Shown here one piece after another: positions 1-12,986 of a DNA stretch of 64,000 nucleotides; the first letter of the stretch is position 1; every line of letters starts with the position of its first letter. The stretch covers positions 124,001-188,000 of the forward strand of contig JAGVSM010001307.1 in assembly GCA_022494885.1 (NCBI GenBank), in the 5' to 3' direction. The notes beneath the pieces are model-generated. The model saw only the letters and a list, made by a program, of their open reading frames with translations. It made no database searches and had not been told where the DNA came from. The DNA is from Micrasema longulum (lineage: Eukaryota > Arthropoda > Insecta > Trichoptera > Brachycentridae). Made by a program: the position numbers and the translations under genes.

Positions 1-2700
1 TATTTTTAATTTCAACGCTATAAATATCCTTTTAACAGGTGATATAAAAAAAAATGTTTTGAATATTTCTATAATTTTATATTTTGCTACACGTACCATA
101 CGTATGAATTATTACACGCTTTTGGCGGATTTATTGAAAACGGTAATATCTTGGGTACGTTGATTAAATTGTAGTAAAAAAAAGTTATCTTTATTTCGGA
201 TGCCACCACATTTTCAGCGAAAAAATAATTCTTCTCCACTTGTATACTATTGTCTTCGACTAACTATTGTGTTTTGTAACTTCCTTCTTTCTAGCTTCAA
301 CATAAACATAACCTAAAAAAATTATTAAGCATTTTATGATGTTCCAAATAAAATTATTTATCACCTGGTTTTGGAACTGAACTGTTCCCATTGTCAAAGC
401 GCAGCGCCAGATCTTACCGGATGTAGCGCCCTGTTACCTACTGAAACGAGTCGGGAATGTACATGTTCGTAAATTAATGAGCATATTAACCCCTCCCTTG
501 TCAACTACTTGTTTTATAGTGCCCGGTTCTTTGTGCCAACTGAACCTATGATAGGTCCCGCTCTGTCAAAGCATTCAAATATATATGGTTGATTTATTCT
601 CATGTAAATGGCATCATGTCAAAACTAGAAAGATTAATTAAAGGGACAGAAATAATATTTTATTTGAAAGCATTTTAGTTATTTATGAATAAGGGTATTT
701 AGTAGAAAGTGGTAAATATACTTTTAAATCAAAAAATATTTTCATTAAAAACAAATACATAGATTAAAAAAAAGGTATTAGCTAAATTTAATTAACACAA
801 TACAAAAACAAACAGATAATGCTGAATATTCAAAACTGTAAAATAATCTTGTGTGGTCTAAAAACAAAATAAATTTTTGGGTTTTAATGCTGTTTTGTCT
901 TTCTTCTTGTGAAATTATTAAAACTACCGAATATTATGCAGTTTGGAAACTTTATTTTATTTTTTATTTGGAAGTTCAACGAGAATTCATGAAATAAATA
1001 CAACTTGAATAACCATTGGTATCATTCTTCAATATATTCTCAATTATATAACTCCATCATCTTTCATAAATTATATAAGATAAGTGTTTAGCTTAATTAA
1101 ATAAATTAGTAAAACATACACTTAGATCAGTGTAACCCTTTTTAATTAGTAATATTTTCAAGCATTTATTAGGAAGAAAGATACTTTATTGAATAATTCG
1201 TTCACATACATAATTAAAAATAACCCCATATTTAAGGATTATGCTCATATTATTAAAATTGTCAAATAAATAAATATTTTTGAAAGCTGTCTGTTATTTT
1301 ATGTTAGGTCACTAATTGTTGTATAAATTCTACTTGTTATCTCTATAAATAATCTAATTTGATTCAATTTTAAAAGAGTTTGTAAATTTGATTGGATGTA
1401 TAATACTATGTATAGTCATAAGGATAATTTACAAAATACATTTATTCGCAATATTTAATAGTTTCATTTGTGATAGCAAATACATATCTGAATAAAAGTG
1501 TCAAGGTTTAAAAAATAACTTGTAAACATCCGTAAATGCTACAAATAGACAAGTCATGTATTAAAATCATCAAAATATGATTTAAATTAATCATGACTTG
1601 CCTAGGATTCATGGTGGAAGATACAAATATGTGTTGACTTAAAAATGCCGATTTTGAAGTTGCTTATTTGTAGGAATATTTTCATTCAACTAAAATAAGT
1701 TTCATATATATTTCTATAGAAAACAGACGACTTCTCAATACTTATTCTTAGCTTTAAAATGCTAAGTACTAATACAGTTTTTTATATTACTGCACTTTTT
1801 TTAAAGAATTTTTTTTTTTCAGTTTAAAAATCATGGATTAATTTTCCAAAACAGTTTAAAGTGAAGTACATTTTGAATGGCAAATAACAACATTTCTTGC
1901 AATGTAATTTATGCTGATTAAATGCGATGCGAACTGGAATACAATAAATATAAATAAAATCTAAATGTATTAAAAAACAATATGAATGAATTCTGAAACA
2001 AAACTTAATGATAAAAACAGCTCACATAAAAAAAAAAACATTGTTCATATCTCTATTTAAAATGAATTGAAGTTACCACTCATGCAACTCATTATTGAAC
2101 AATTCAAGGACATAATAATTTATTTTGTATAATAATATTATTATGTCTATTCCTTTTTCATTATATTTCATAATACATATATTTAAATAATTGGTTAAGT
2201 GCTTTTAACATTTTAACTGTAATAATATAATATATTGTCATCACTAGATCGATGAAAGTTAAAATTATCCTATCAACACGAAAACATATTTAAAATGCTT
2301 CAGTTTACACCAATTTCACAATATAAATAACTAATTATTGAATATAAAAACTAACAACATCTAAATGCTAAGTATACATAGCTAGATATAATTTAATTTA
2401 TTATTTATAATATTATGCAAGGAGTGTTATACTGAATTTCCATATTTTATTTTTATTATTTTCATATGATGCAAGGAGTTATCCTGAAAATTATGATTTT
2501 TGTTTCACCTGTTAAGATTACAATAAACGGAGTCTGTATGCAAATTTGTACATACTACTCAAACAAAAATTGCTAAATTATTATCAGTAGGTATTTGTAG
2601 CTCTTAGCGTTTTTTTCACATCCCTAATAACACACATCTTTTAACAGAACTAAATATTACCTCTTTTTTTTAAAGAATAAGGGAAATATTTAAATTTTCA
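1..2700. other. AT-rich noncoding stretch
   Basis: No host coding exon recognised. Only a fragment of the GGGGTAATTA-type MITE interior (about 1545-1675) and scattered homopolymer runs are seen. Confidence 0.5.
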
Positions 2701-2711
2701 GACCATTTCCT

Positions 2712-2829
2712 AAAAGTCGTAAATAACTTGTGTTGGAAAAATGAAAATCGAGTTGTGGTAGAGTGAGATTTGAACTCGGACCTTTGATCCGTGAGTCCAG
2801 AATATTACCACGGGACCACAACCCAGTTC
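2712..2829 (-). repeat. tRNA-derived SINE, family A
   Basis: Complement reads GGGTTGTGGTCCCGTGGTAA, then CCGAGTTCAAATCTCAC (B-box region) and a short body ending TTACGACTTT. Family A also occurs at 11101, 39303, 44012 and 44371. Confidence 0.55.
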
Positions 2830-3379
2830 AAAATGTAATGTGCATTTTCAAAACATTGATACACCGGTAAAACATCAGTCAATTAAAAAAGTTCATTGTA
2901 GTATATTTAGGAACTCACTATTGTAAAATCAGTGAAATTTAAAATTATATTTAATAGCTACTACCAACTATCAATTTGGATTGATTTTCAGATTTGATAT
3001 TATTGCAGTTTTAAATAAATAAAAACATGGAAGATAATTATTTGAATAAATTGTTAAATAAGTTACATTACTAGAAGGTTTTATTAAAACTATTTTTTTT
3101 TTTTAATGTTTGAGATAATGTTTTTGTAATCAATGTTAATGGGTTCCTACTTCAAATAGTGAGGTTTTGGAAGCCGATTTTTGTTAAATTTTATTAGATC
3201 TGACATTTCTTTTTTCTAAGATCATACACAATAAATTTATTATGCAATGCTTAAAAACTTGAAAAACGATTCAGATTTTTAAAAATGTGTTGAGTTATAT
3301 TCAAGGAGATGATAAGAGGTTTTTTAGTCATTTCTCAATATAGTCAACTTTAATTTTCTATATCAAAATTATAATATCT

Positions 3380-4064
3380 TATAGAATTAAGAATAGTCCA
3401 GAAACCGCATACGCGCATCAAACAGAAGGCGACTAAACTACTCTTATGGGAGTAGTTTTACGTTTTGACCCATTAGTTTCTTTGTAGACGTCGCTCAGTA
3501 CGTTGCGTCGTTTTAAAGTGTAGAAATAATGCAGGGATAAAAAAAAAACAGGATGGGATCACATTTTATGTGGAAGTGCATGAGTAAGTGCATGTGTAAG
3601 TAGCACATGTATTACTTAAAAATTTAATTCTTTTTCCATCGGTCAGATTGTCAAAGAAAACAAAATGGACATTTTGTTAGTGTTGCCAGGGTAGTCAAAT
3701 TTTTTACGCTACTTTGCTCATCAAATATTATTTAACATGACATAAAAATATCCGCTTTAGGCAAAATAAAATTTGTTAAATTTTTTAAGTTCATTGATTC
3801 AGTTACTCTATTAAATGACCCTTTACTTATGTACTCTGTTGTGCCAATCAATGTTTCCGCGTGTACAATACAATTTCAGAGAACTTGAAAAAAAAAATTA
3901 TCTTACATTTGTGTTATGATTTTATTTATCGCAATCTGGCAACATTACACGGCGACTTCAAGAATGCGCGCGGCGAAGTTGGGGCAGAGTGGGGGGATTT
4001 TTGGACACAGTCCGATGTATTCAAGTATGATTCTACTCTCCTTCTGGACTATTCTTAATTCTAT
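3380..4064. mobile_element. Foldback DNA transposon (family E), copy 1
   Basis: Nineteen-bp perfect inverted ends: AGAATTAAGAATAGTCCAG at 3384 and its complement ending at 4062. Subterminal sequence matches the copy at 28690. No clear target duplication. A second copy in opposite orientation lies 430 bp downstream. Confidence 0.65.
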
Positions 4065-4499
4065 GTATGAAAGTTTTGATTGCTTTCTTCATCGTAACAT
4101 CGTACAAATATTCAAATTTTTTACATTGAAAATTGGAGTAAACTAGGTATATTAACAAACACCAGTAAGCCTTATCATTGCAAGATAAGTACCTACTACA
4201 TTGTAATAATTTAATGCATCAAAAATCAATAATTGAAAAAGACGTTTTACTTTTCGTTTACACAATATTTTTTAGAGATGTGTAATACTTATAATATGGA
4301 CAAATATATGTGTAGAAACACCTTATAATAAAATGCATTATTAACATTAAATTAATGTTTTATAGAATAGATACATGATAATCATTTTAAAACACACAAT
4401 TTAAATTCATTTCACAAATCAAACATTTTCATGAAATACCAACACAAAGTTTGCCACTATGATTGTGGGGAATTTCAGTGCAATCTTTAATTTAATTTA

Positions 4500-5595
4500 A
4501 TGAATCTACAATCAAAAAATTATAATCAACCGGAAGGCGCGTAAAGCCAAGTTTGCATACATCGCACTGTGTCCAAAAGTTTCCCAACTAACCCCCCCCC
4601 ACCCCCTGCACGACATCCTGCCTGCGGGCATGCGTGAAGTGGCCGCGTAATGTTGCCAGACCGAGAACAATTATTATCATAACACAAATATATGATAATT
4701 TTGTTTTATGTTATGTTATGTTTTACAACAAAAAACATTTTACTGAAAAAAACATTAAATAATCATTTACTAATAAGTTAATTAATACCTTTAAGTTTGT
4801 AAGTGAAAATTCTTGATGGAAGTTCATTGTAATTTATTATATACATAAAAGACAAGTGATACTTTAATCCACAAATTTGGAATATCCAGTGACCGGTTTC
4901 ATTGCTTTCGCGACATCTTCGAGACTAGTATCTTTATTGAGAAGTTCAATGTATTTATACAAAACAGAGGTAAGGATAGATAACTCATTAGTTAACCCAA
5001 AAAAAAATGATAATGATCTTTAAGATAAAAATAACTTTATTCAATTTACTTTCATATGATTTTGAACTATCTATCCTTACCTCTGTTTTGTATAAATACA
5101 TTGAACTCCTTAATAAAGATACCAGTCTCGAAGATGTCGCGGAAGCAATGAAACCGGTCATGGGATATTCCAAATTTGCGGATTAAAGTATCACTCGTCT
5201 TTTATTTATATAATAAATTAATTAATACCGTTTAATATCATACTATGGTTTATTAATAGAAAGCCGGGTAAAAAATTTGACTACCCTGGCAATACTAGCA
5301 AAATGTCCATCTTGTTTTATTTCACAATCTGACAGATGGTAAAATAATCCAATTCTTAAATAATATTATTTGTGCATTCGCTGCTTACACGTGAAATGTG
5401 ATCCCAACCTATTCCCATTAAATCCCAGCAGTATTTTGACATTTAAAAACAACACATGTCATAATTGAATTTAAATTGGCAGTTGCGTACTAAGCAATGT
5501 CTACAGAGTAACTAATGGCCAAAACGTAAAACTAATAATTTAGGCGGCTTCAGTTTGATTTTCGTATGCGGTTTCTGGGCTATTATAATTCTATG
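4500..5595. mobile_element. Foldback DNA transposon (family E), inverted copy with nested foldback
   Basis: The right end (CGTATGCGGTTTCTGG ... AATTCTATG) is the complement of the left end of family E. The left end near 4500 is degenerate. At 4829-5222 it carries an inserted long inverted repeat whose arms are about 160 bp each. Confidence 0.6.
4829..5222. repeat. Nested long inverted repeat with a coding-like segment in both arms
   Basis: Left arm about 4829-4985 and right arm about 5065-5222 are near-identical complements. Each arm, read outward, encodes the short frame NKDTSLEDVAEAMKPV... followed by stop. A second, more diverged copy is inside the element at 28690-30275. Confidence 0.65.
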
Positions 5596-5599
5596 TCTA

Positions 5600-6550
5600 C
5601 GATGTACAAAAAGTTCATTAAAATAATTCAATTTTTATAAAATCAAAAAGTGTCTCAAAACAACATCACAAACATAGTAAATACATTTCTGTGATGAACG
5701 GGATTGTCGAATTATCGAATAAACCATTAATTTTACCCATTCACTGTTAACTAAATTATTGCAATACTTTAGTTTTATTAATTGAATTAGCATTCATTTC
5801 GTAACAATTTATAATGAATTATCATAAAATAAAAAAGATTTTACTTTTGATTTTTTTCAATTTACTTGAAGTTAGATAAAAATATCTAATACTTTTAATC
5901 CATAAAGAAATTAAATTCCTTAAATAATGGCATGCAAATAAGGTATTGTTTGTAATAAAAATGGAATTAAATTACATTTACGGTAAATTAAAAGTTTAAA
6001 AAGACTAGAATAGAAAAGTTCATATTTTTTTCATAATATATGAGTTTTTCAAAATTTTTCTTTTCATCACACTCACTTATTTTCTATAGATTTAGTAGTT
6101 TTATGCAAATATTATGCAGTATAATCCGATACACCATTTCACCAGCGCTTGTGGCATCCTTAATACATGCTAATTATTCTAGAGATAATAATGAAAATGG
6201 TTTAATTTTTAATTAACGCTATATTTGTATGCAGCAAAAATATAGTATCAAGTGAAAGAGAAAAAGAAAATAATTTGTGACTTAAATCAGAATCTGTCAC
6301 CGAGGCCATAATGAAAATATAAACCATTTGGATTAACGTGACAATGACGCCATTTTGATTTTTGAAAATCTAGACAACTCAACTAGAAGTAAAAAAAAAA
6401 CATTAAAACAGCTTTTATCCATAGACAATATGTGAACTAAATAGTGGAATTAGAAATGGCTTTATTTATTTATTCTAATGCATACAGCAAAATCTCTATG
6501 CTCAGCATTAATCCGTTCAACAAGATCCTACAATGAGTCATGTTATCACA
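5600..6550. other. AT-rich stretch without recognised feature
   Basis: No exon-like frame, splice-bounded block or repeat shared with the rest of the window was found. Confidence 0.45.
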
Positions 6551-6793
6551 TGGGAATATGAAAATCTAGGCACTTGAAGGACTAATGACTTGTCATTGGC
6601 TGGTTCAAGTGATCATGTTATACATTGTGTAACTATGCCCGTAATTGAACTCAATAGACTAATTTTAAAACCTGTTATATGTACATAACCAAACACATGC
6701 TTATGCATGCATCTTACCGCCATCTGGTGAAATTTTCGCAAAGTAATACCTAGACTATTATCGATAAAACTATGTTATAATTTATTTTTTAAT

Positions 6794-6970
6794 AAGGAGA
6801 ACTTTTTTAGAAGTCTAGGCATTTACAGGGCTTGTGATCTGTCATTGGCTGTGGAGCATTCACAATTCTGCCTATTTTGAACACCCACATTTTCTCAATT
6901 CTTCTATTTATTGATTTTTGTAAAGTAAAAGACCTGAAACCCTTATTGATGTGGGTTAGATTCTAAACCC
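6794..6970 (+). repeat. Dispersed repeat C copy
   Basis: AAGTCTAGGCATTTACAGGG to CCCTTATTGATGTGGGTTAG, same block order as at 43768. A partial copy precedes it at 6560-6640. Confidence 0.55.
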
Positions 6971-7283
6971 TGTACACAACTAAAAATTTTTGGATATTCT
7001 CAAAATATTATTAGTTATAATATTTGACTTTTTTTGTATATTTGATTTAAAAAAAAAAAATTCTGTGTAGGTTTTGATCCAACATTTTAAGCTTCAGAAT
7101 TTAGATTACGGGACGAGTCTGAGTTTTATTGATTCAGTCAACTCAAAATTTCCATACTAAAATTGGAACATACTCTCTATAGTGCATCCCCTATTATTTG
7201 ATTGCTAAATGACTTAGGACGATAACTTAAAACAGAGATTTAATTTTTTGGTGCTTTGTATCTTCATACATTCATGATTTATA

Positions 7284-7382
7284 AGTCAAAGGTGACATTC
7301 ATAATAAGTCAAAAGTGATACATTATGTAAGTCAAAAATGACATTCATGATGTAAGTGGAAAGTGACATTCATAATAGAAAT
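7284..7382 (+). repeat. Degenerate tandem repeat, about 27-bp unit, four copies
   Basis: AAGTCAAAGGTGACATTCAT with variants (AAGTCAAAAGTGATACATT, AAGTCAAAAATGACATTCAT, AAGTGGAAAGTGACATTCAT) is repeated head to tail. Confidence 0.65.
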
Positions 7383-7392
7383 TGATACACAT

Positions 7393-8134
7393 TGTGGGGT
7401 AATTACTACAACTATAGTCCTTAAAATATAGCTTAATTAGCAAAGGCGAGGACATAACTTTGTAGTAATGTCAAAGGAGTGATTTATATTGACACATGAA
7501 AAATCATTTGTATCTGGCATGTTAATTAATTTTTTTTAATACAATGCTTGACATATAAATCAACGCAATTATATAAAATCAGCTTTAAAACTAAAATAAA
7601 CCTAATTATTAACGACGTTCTTACAAGGTTACGTCATTTTGAAAAAAATGTCAGAGATGGGACCAATTGATCAATAAAAAATAGTTAATTTGTTGTTCAT
7701 GAAATATATTTAATGTCTTATTTTTTAATAAATAATTGTCTAAACACACTATAATAGGCTTGTGTTTGCGTTTTTATATCAATTTTTGGAAACTGAGTTG
7801 CATGAAAAAACTGATAAAATCGATTTGATCGGTACATCACTAGTGACATTAGTTTGGTAGCTGTCATTTTAATCAAGCTATATTTTAAGCACTAAAGGTA
7901 ACTTCAAAATCAGCATTTGTGAGTTACCCACTAAAAATATTTTTAATATATTTTTTTTAAATTTAAATTTTTAAAGTTGTGATTCATTAAGATCATATTA
8001 TGTTGACTTAAATGCATGACTTGTCTCTTTGTATCATTCACGGAGGAGGATAAAAAAACGTGTTTTTAGTGGATAACTCACAAATGCTGATTTTGAAGTT
8101 ACCAAGTTATTAATTACAAATTACCCCGCATCAT
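7393..8134. repeat. MITE (GGGGTAATTA ends) interrupted by another MITE
   Basis: GTGGGGTAATTACTACAA at 7393 and the inverted ATTACAAATTACCCC ending near 8130 bracket inner inverted repeats around 7899-7945 and 8065-8105 (TCAGCATTTGTGAGTTACCC and complement). The MITE at 7412-7898 is inserted in its left arm. A second copy lacks the insertion (14660-14880) and a fragment lies at about 1605-1675. Confidence 0.6.
7412..7898. repeat. MITE family with CTATAGTCCTTAAAATATAG ends, copy 1
   Basis: Inverted ends of about 37 bp (left CTATAGTCCTTAAAATATAG, right its complement slightly diverged). Interior includes GATCGGTACATCACTAGTG and a GATCAATTG run. Sister copies are at 25495-25998 and 33215-33778. 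Confidence 0.7.
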
Positions 8135-8648
8135 GGTGTAATTAAAAAGTGATATTCATGTTGAAAGTGAAATTATGTTTTTGAGCTATGGGTATTAGAA
8201 TAATCCCACTTTAAAATCCCTTACCGCTTGTGGAATTTAACTCGTAATTTGCATATATTTTTATTCAAATTTAAATTAAAATACAAAGCACCGAAGAATT
8301 ATTCCACTTAGCTAATATCTTATTGACTTAATAAGTAGACCATCTTTTCTAGATTCTCTTCCTATTTAGAGCAGCAAATACTCTATATTGTACATATTGA
8401 TAACACGGATGAATAAATTCTAAATTATCATAAGGATTAATTTAAACGGTTAATTTATCTAATTTAATTTCCTTATCTATGAATGATGTTAAGTGTATTT
8501 AAGCCCCTTTTCTGAAAAAAATGGAAAAAAATAAAATTAATGAAATATTTACATAATAAAGTAATCAAATAATAACAGGCAAAAATAAGAAAACATATTT
8601 ACCAATCTGCATGGGGAAAAAAGGATATAACCATAGCCAATGACATAC

Positions 8649-8988
8649 TGTCACACCCGAAACCACGATGATCAGTATGAGCAAGAAGACATATTGGCAA
8701 ATTAAAATATTTTTTTAGAATGTATAAAATTTAAAAAAATAAAATATCAAAAAAAGCAAATGGTTGCTTACTTCTACAGGGGTAAAACGAGGAGGAGGAA
8801 GGGAGGAGTCTGACACTGCGCCGCGTTCCCCTCACTTCTCCCCTGCATAAGTAAGCAACCATTTGTTTTTTTTATATTTCATTAAAAAAAATCTTTGTTC
8901 TAAATATTTTTTAAAATATGCTAATATGTCTTCTTGCCCATACTGATCGTCGTGGTTTCGGATGTGACAGGGTTTAAAGAACACCCTG
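8649..8988. repeat. Foldback MITE with GC-rich centre, copy 1
   Basis: Long inverted arms containing TGTCACACCCGAAACCACGA and AAATGGTTGCTTACTTCT and their complements. The short centre around 8785-8840 is GC-rich with GAGGAGG and CCCTCACTTCTCCCC. Copy 2 lies at 59761-60096. The outer left terminus is degenerate. Confidence 0.7.
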
Positions 8989-9019
8989 TATAATAAATAG
9001 ACTCGTTACTCCTCCTGTA

Positions 9020-9277
9020 CTCGTCTTTCCCTCACCTAATGGTGCATACGGCACTACATTGGTATATCAATTGCAGCATATCTTGATTTTTTTTTGTTAC
9101 ATTCATGGTTAGATGATCAGTCTTGCACTTCAGATGCCAGTCCAGAGACTTTGAAATATTTTAGTGTAAAAACACCTTTGTAAATAAATATTTCATGTCA
9201 ACCATGTCGGGAATCGAACCTGAGACTTCTTGCATGGTCCTACCAACCGCGCTGACCACTACACCACAAGGCCGACA
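9020..9277 (-). repeat. tRNA-derived SINE, family B
   Basis: Complement reads GTGGTGTAGTGGTCAGCGCG with GGTTCGATTCCC, followed by a body ending in CATTCTG-like tail near 9040 (GGTGCATACGGCACTACATT on the plus strand). Confidence 0.6.
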
Positions 9278-9769
9278 AATACTAACCTCCTATACTAGCT
9301 ACATCTAAAAAATATCAAATATTGTATTGCCCTCAACAATTTATTTAAAAAAAGAGATAGCATATTATGGTACGCATGCAAGAAAGAGATATACGTATTT
9401 CTTTGGTTCTTATTATTTTAGTGTAATTTGTTACCATAGATAATAAATACGACAATGGTTACAATTTTGACATTTCCAATCAGGACTTTGTTTTTTAATC
9501 TTTTTTGAATTTGCAAAAAAAAATAGTTTTTATTATTTCAAATTTCTCTTAAATTAGAAGCAATGTTATTTTAACACTATAAAAGTACATTCTCGTGCAT
9601 TGATCGTGTATTATCAGCGCTATGAGGATGTCATAAGTTCTAGTCGGAGAGTTCTGCTGATTGTGTGTTGGCTTCCCGGAAATGGGAAATCTATCAAATC
9701 ACTATCAGTGGTTGATTCTTGTGACATAATTAATTTTCATCATTTTTTTGTACGTTTTTGAGAAGTTTC

Positions 9770-9862
9770 ACTATACAATTAAATGCTCTAATTTTTACCG
9801 CGTATAAGAAAACATTTTTTATATCCGATTTCCCGTAGCACTGAACTTCCTCATTATTTAAA
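9770..9862. repeat. Fragment of the GAACTTCCTCA MITE
   Basis: Inverted partial copy: TAGCACTGAACTTCCTCATT at the right and AATTAAATGCTCTAATTT to the left match the start of the 24483 unit. Confidence 0.45.
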
Positions 9863-9869
9863 TGGATTT

Positions 9870-10960
9870 TTGAAACCAGTTTCAAATTTTATATTTCAAT
9901 GTCTCAAATAGATATTTGTGCAGATTTTTTATTTTGGCATTTATTTATTTGGTCTACAAACAATGAAAAATAATAATTAAAACACAGAAATACTGAATTA
10001 TACTACGAACTGAATTATTTTTGCACGGCAATAAATACATAAACAAAAATAGTACAGAATTATATTTCTATTTAATATCTCTGAGGATAGAAAAGGAAAA
10101 AATGTATTAGTATTAATTGAAATAAATATGGGAAACTAGTCTACATTTTTTTGTCTTTGTTTTTAATAAATATTTGATATAATGTTCATTCAAAGGTTTC
10201 ACTGCATTTGTAGAACAACTGCAGAATTATCTTGACCATAAATTAAAATAGTAAAATGATTGGTTATGCTCATAAAAAATATATACCTCGTATTTTAATG
10301 TCCTCTCATATTGTCAAAAGATTTTATTTTTTGTATGTTTCAGTTAAATCAATTTGAAAAGAAGAAAAATGCAATGCAAAGCTAAGATTTAATACTGAAT
10401 ATGTAAATACTCAATCCGTTAAAATATTTCGATTTTTGAATATATTTTCATTTATTAGTGGATATAGTCATATTTAATACATATTATGTAGATATTTGTT
10501 ATATGGAGTCAAAATAAAGAATGCCACTGAATTTAGCTACAGTAATACAAGTCAAATACAAGAGCATTTATTTTTATGATATTGTAAATGCTGATTTAAA
10601 ATAGTTGGTGTCTCCAGAAAATTCTTACGTGTGACACAAAGCATTGTTTTTAAAAAATTTCAATAAATCTTAAGAATTTTTTCTATTTGTGTATTTCACT
10701 TTCCTTAATAAAGGGCGGTATATTTTAGATGTGAAATTTCTCAGGTTGAATTCAAATTTGCTTATCTAAGTGGACATAGCATCAGAAGGATCTCTAGGTT
10801 CAAATCCCGAAGCACGCAAAACTTTTTTATAGCGGTATAATGAATATACATTCTCGTAGCGACTTCTTTTTTTGATTTGTTTAATTTTTAACAAAATTAG
10901 GTTTCAACAATGTTTGATTATGTCCAAATGCTTGCAGACTGGCTGGATTTCCTCCCTAGG
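9870..10960. other. AT-rich stretch without recognised feature
   Basis: Long A/T runs only, no supported gene or repeat. Confidence 0.45.
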
Positions 10961-10968
10961 GAGTTGTT

Positions 10969-11064
10969 CATATTTAGATTTATTTCAACAGAGAGGGAAA
11001 TGCCTAGACTTCCAAATTTCTTCTCGAAAACTTTTTCCCTCTCTGTTGAAATAAATCTAAATTA
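10969..11064. repeat. Hairpin with 26-bp arms
   Basis: TTTAGATTTATTTCAACAGA and GAGGGA at 10974-10999 pair with TCCCTCTCTGTTGAAATAAA at 11036-11060. The loop includes a fragment of the TAGGCATTTACAGGG repeat in inverse orientation. Confidence 0.6.
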
Positions 11065-11100
11065 GGTTTCGTTTACTTTGCTCTGTAATGTAGTAGGTAA

Positions 11101-11260
11101 TCGATTTACCCAAATCTTTCGATTTGGATGGTCATTTTCAACGAGTTGTAAATAACCCACTGTTAGAAAATGTAAATCGAGTATGGGTAGAGTGGGGTTC
11201 GAACCTCGGACCTCTGATTTGTGAGTCTGTAACACTAGCCACAGGACCACAACCCGATTC
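11101..11260 (-). repeat. tRNA-derived SINE, family A
   Basis: Complement reads GAATCGGGTTGTGGTCCTGT at the head, GAGGTTCGAACCCCACTC at the B-box, and a body ending in GGTAAATCGA. Confidence 0.6.
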
Positions 11261-12228
11261 TATACTTTATTTCTTAATTTTCCTGGACTGCCACCTAAGT
11301 ATGAGAATAATAATCTTATTTATTATTATAATAAATAATCAAGATATGCAGAGTAATTCAGTGTAGAAATGCAGTGTCCTATAACATCATTAGGTGCGGG
11401 CAATGGCAGGAAAAAATATTTTTAAAAAAATACAAGGGTCTAGAAAAAACAGGCACGAATTAAAAACATTTATAAAAAAAGTATACCAAATTATATCGTG
11501 GATTGATGATTAATATTGTTTAAATTGTTGAAAACATATTAAACTAACTAAAGTAAGGATAAACATGGCAGAAGTTTTTAAGAACATATTGTTTATGGCT
11601 AATAATTTATCGTAAACTCAGGATGCGATTTGTGTCTAGTTTTATTGGACAGGAAGTGCTAAATAAATGAGGAATAATCAGGCAAAGAGTTGTGAAAAAT
11701 ATTAAAAAACAAATAATTTGTGATGGAAACGAATATTAATAATGATATATTTATATCTCACATATGAAGTATTGCCAATTTATGGGTTGATGCGAGTTAT
11801 ATGGCAATTATGAACCTCTTCACGCCTGACCTATAACAGACAAGCAATAGAAGCATGATTATTCCGCATTCAAAATAAGTGCAAAAAAACAAAACATGTC
11901 CATGAAAGGTAACTTAGTGTCACAGTGCTCGGAATATAATTTTACTATCTGTTTTATAAAAATTAAATTATACATATTTGAAGTTTTTTTTCGTCTACTA
12001 AAATATAGCATTTGCTTTTCCCGAATACAGTGATTGTTGCATTAAAAACTAATCAATGATTTGAAAGTAGTACTTATAAAATGAAACGCCTGGCGACAAA
12101 TTACTGAAGATCTTCTTACAACAGGGGTGCACTGGTAGAAATATGATGTTGTTTTAGCTTTCATATTTAGCATAAGAAGTGCTGAGACGAGCCAGTGCTG
12201 AAAAATAACTACTATCCTCAATAAAACT

Positions 12229-12415
12229 TGCATATCTGGGCCACATCATGCAAGGAAATGTGTTTCTGCAGCAAACCGTGAAAGGGAAGATCGAGGGAAA
12301 GCGTAGAGTTGGAAGGCGACAGATATCCTAGCTGAGGAACATCTGGGACTGAACGGGAGTATGCGGGGTTGAGGAGCTGTTCCGGTTAGCGCTGGACAGG
12401 AAAGACTGTGTTTAT
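12229..12415 (+). mobile_element. LINE 3'-end fragment
   Basis: Frame shows YLGHIMQGN, VKGKIEGKRRVGRRQIS, LRNIWD and ELFRLALDRKD, the common tail of insect RTE/Jockey-type reverse transcriptase ORFs. Interrupted by stops. Confidence 0.6.
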
Positions 12416-12986
12416 TTACTGATAAATATGCATTTAAGTCTGGTCATGTCAAATACAGACATAACCGAAGGGCATGTATGACAAAATGAAAGAATGTGGA
12501 AAAAGCTAGAAATGTATGTCCCAATAGACATGTGCGGCCATCCATCTAGTCTGCCTACCCCTACGGAGAAATGGTGTGATAGTAGTAGTTCGTTCAAACG
12601 TGATGTTGCTCTTTTATCTATTTGTTTCGCAAAATCTGTGGATTTTTTCTTCTACTATGGTCTGACAGCTGTTTATGATTGGAGATCCAATTTGTAAATA
12701 ACAATTGTAATTTGTAGTTAACATAAGTTGGGACCGTTTTGTTCCAAATGAAGATACCAAGAGAATACAATAAATTAGCCAATAATGTATTCTCCTTCAT
12801 TTTTTTACAACACATTAGTCAATAATTCATAGCATCTACACTGTACACTGCCAAATATTCAGAGCAGCTTTGGCAACTGTATTTCCTCGATTGAACTCCA
12901 ACAAAAGATGTCGAAAATGTTCACTTTCGTCTATTTGAAATTTCACTTTATAAGCTTGTAATTTATTATTTTAATAAAATGATATA

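Noticed and set aside
9180..9277. Possible functional tRNA gene
   Set aside because: A- and B-box are present but the acceptor stem does not pair and the sequence continues into a repeated SINE body.
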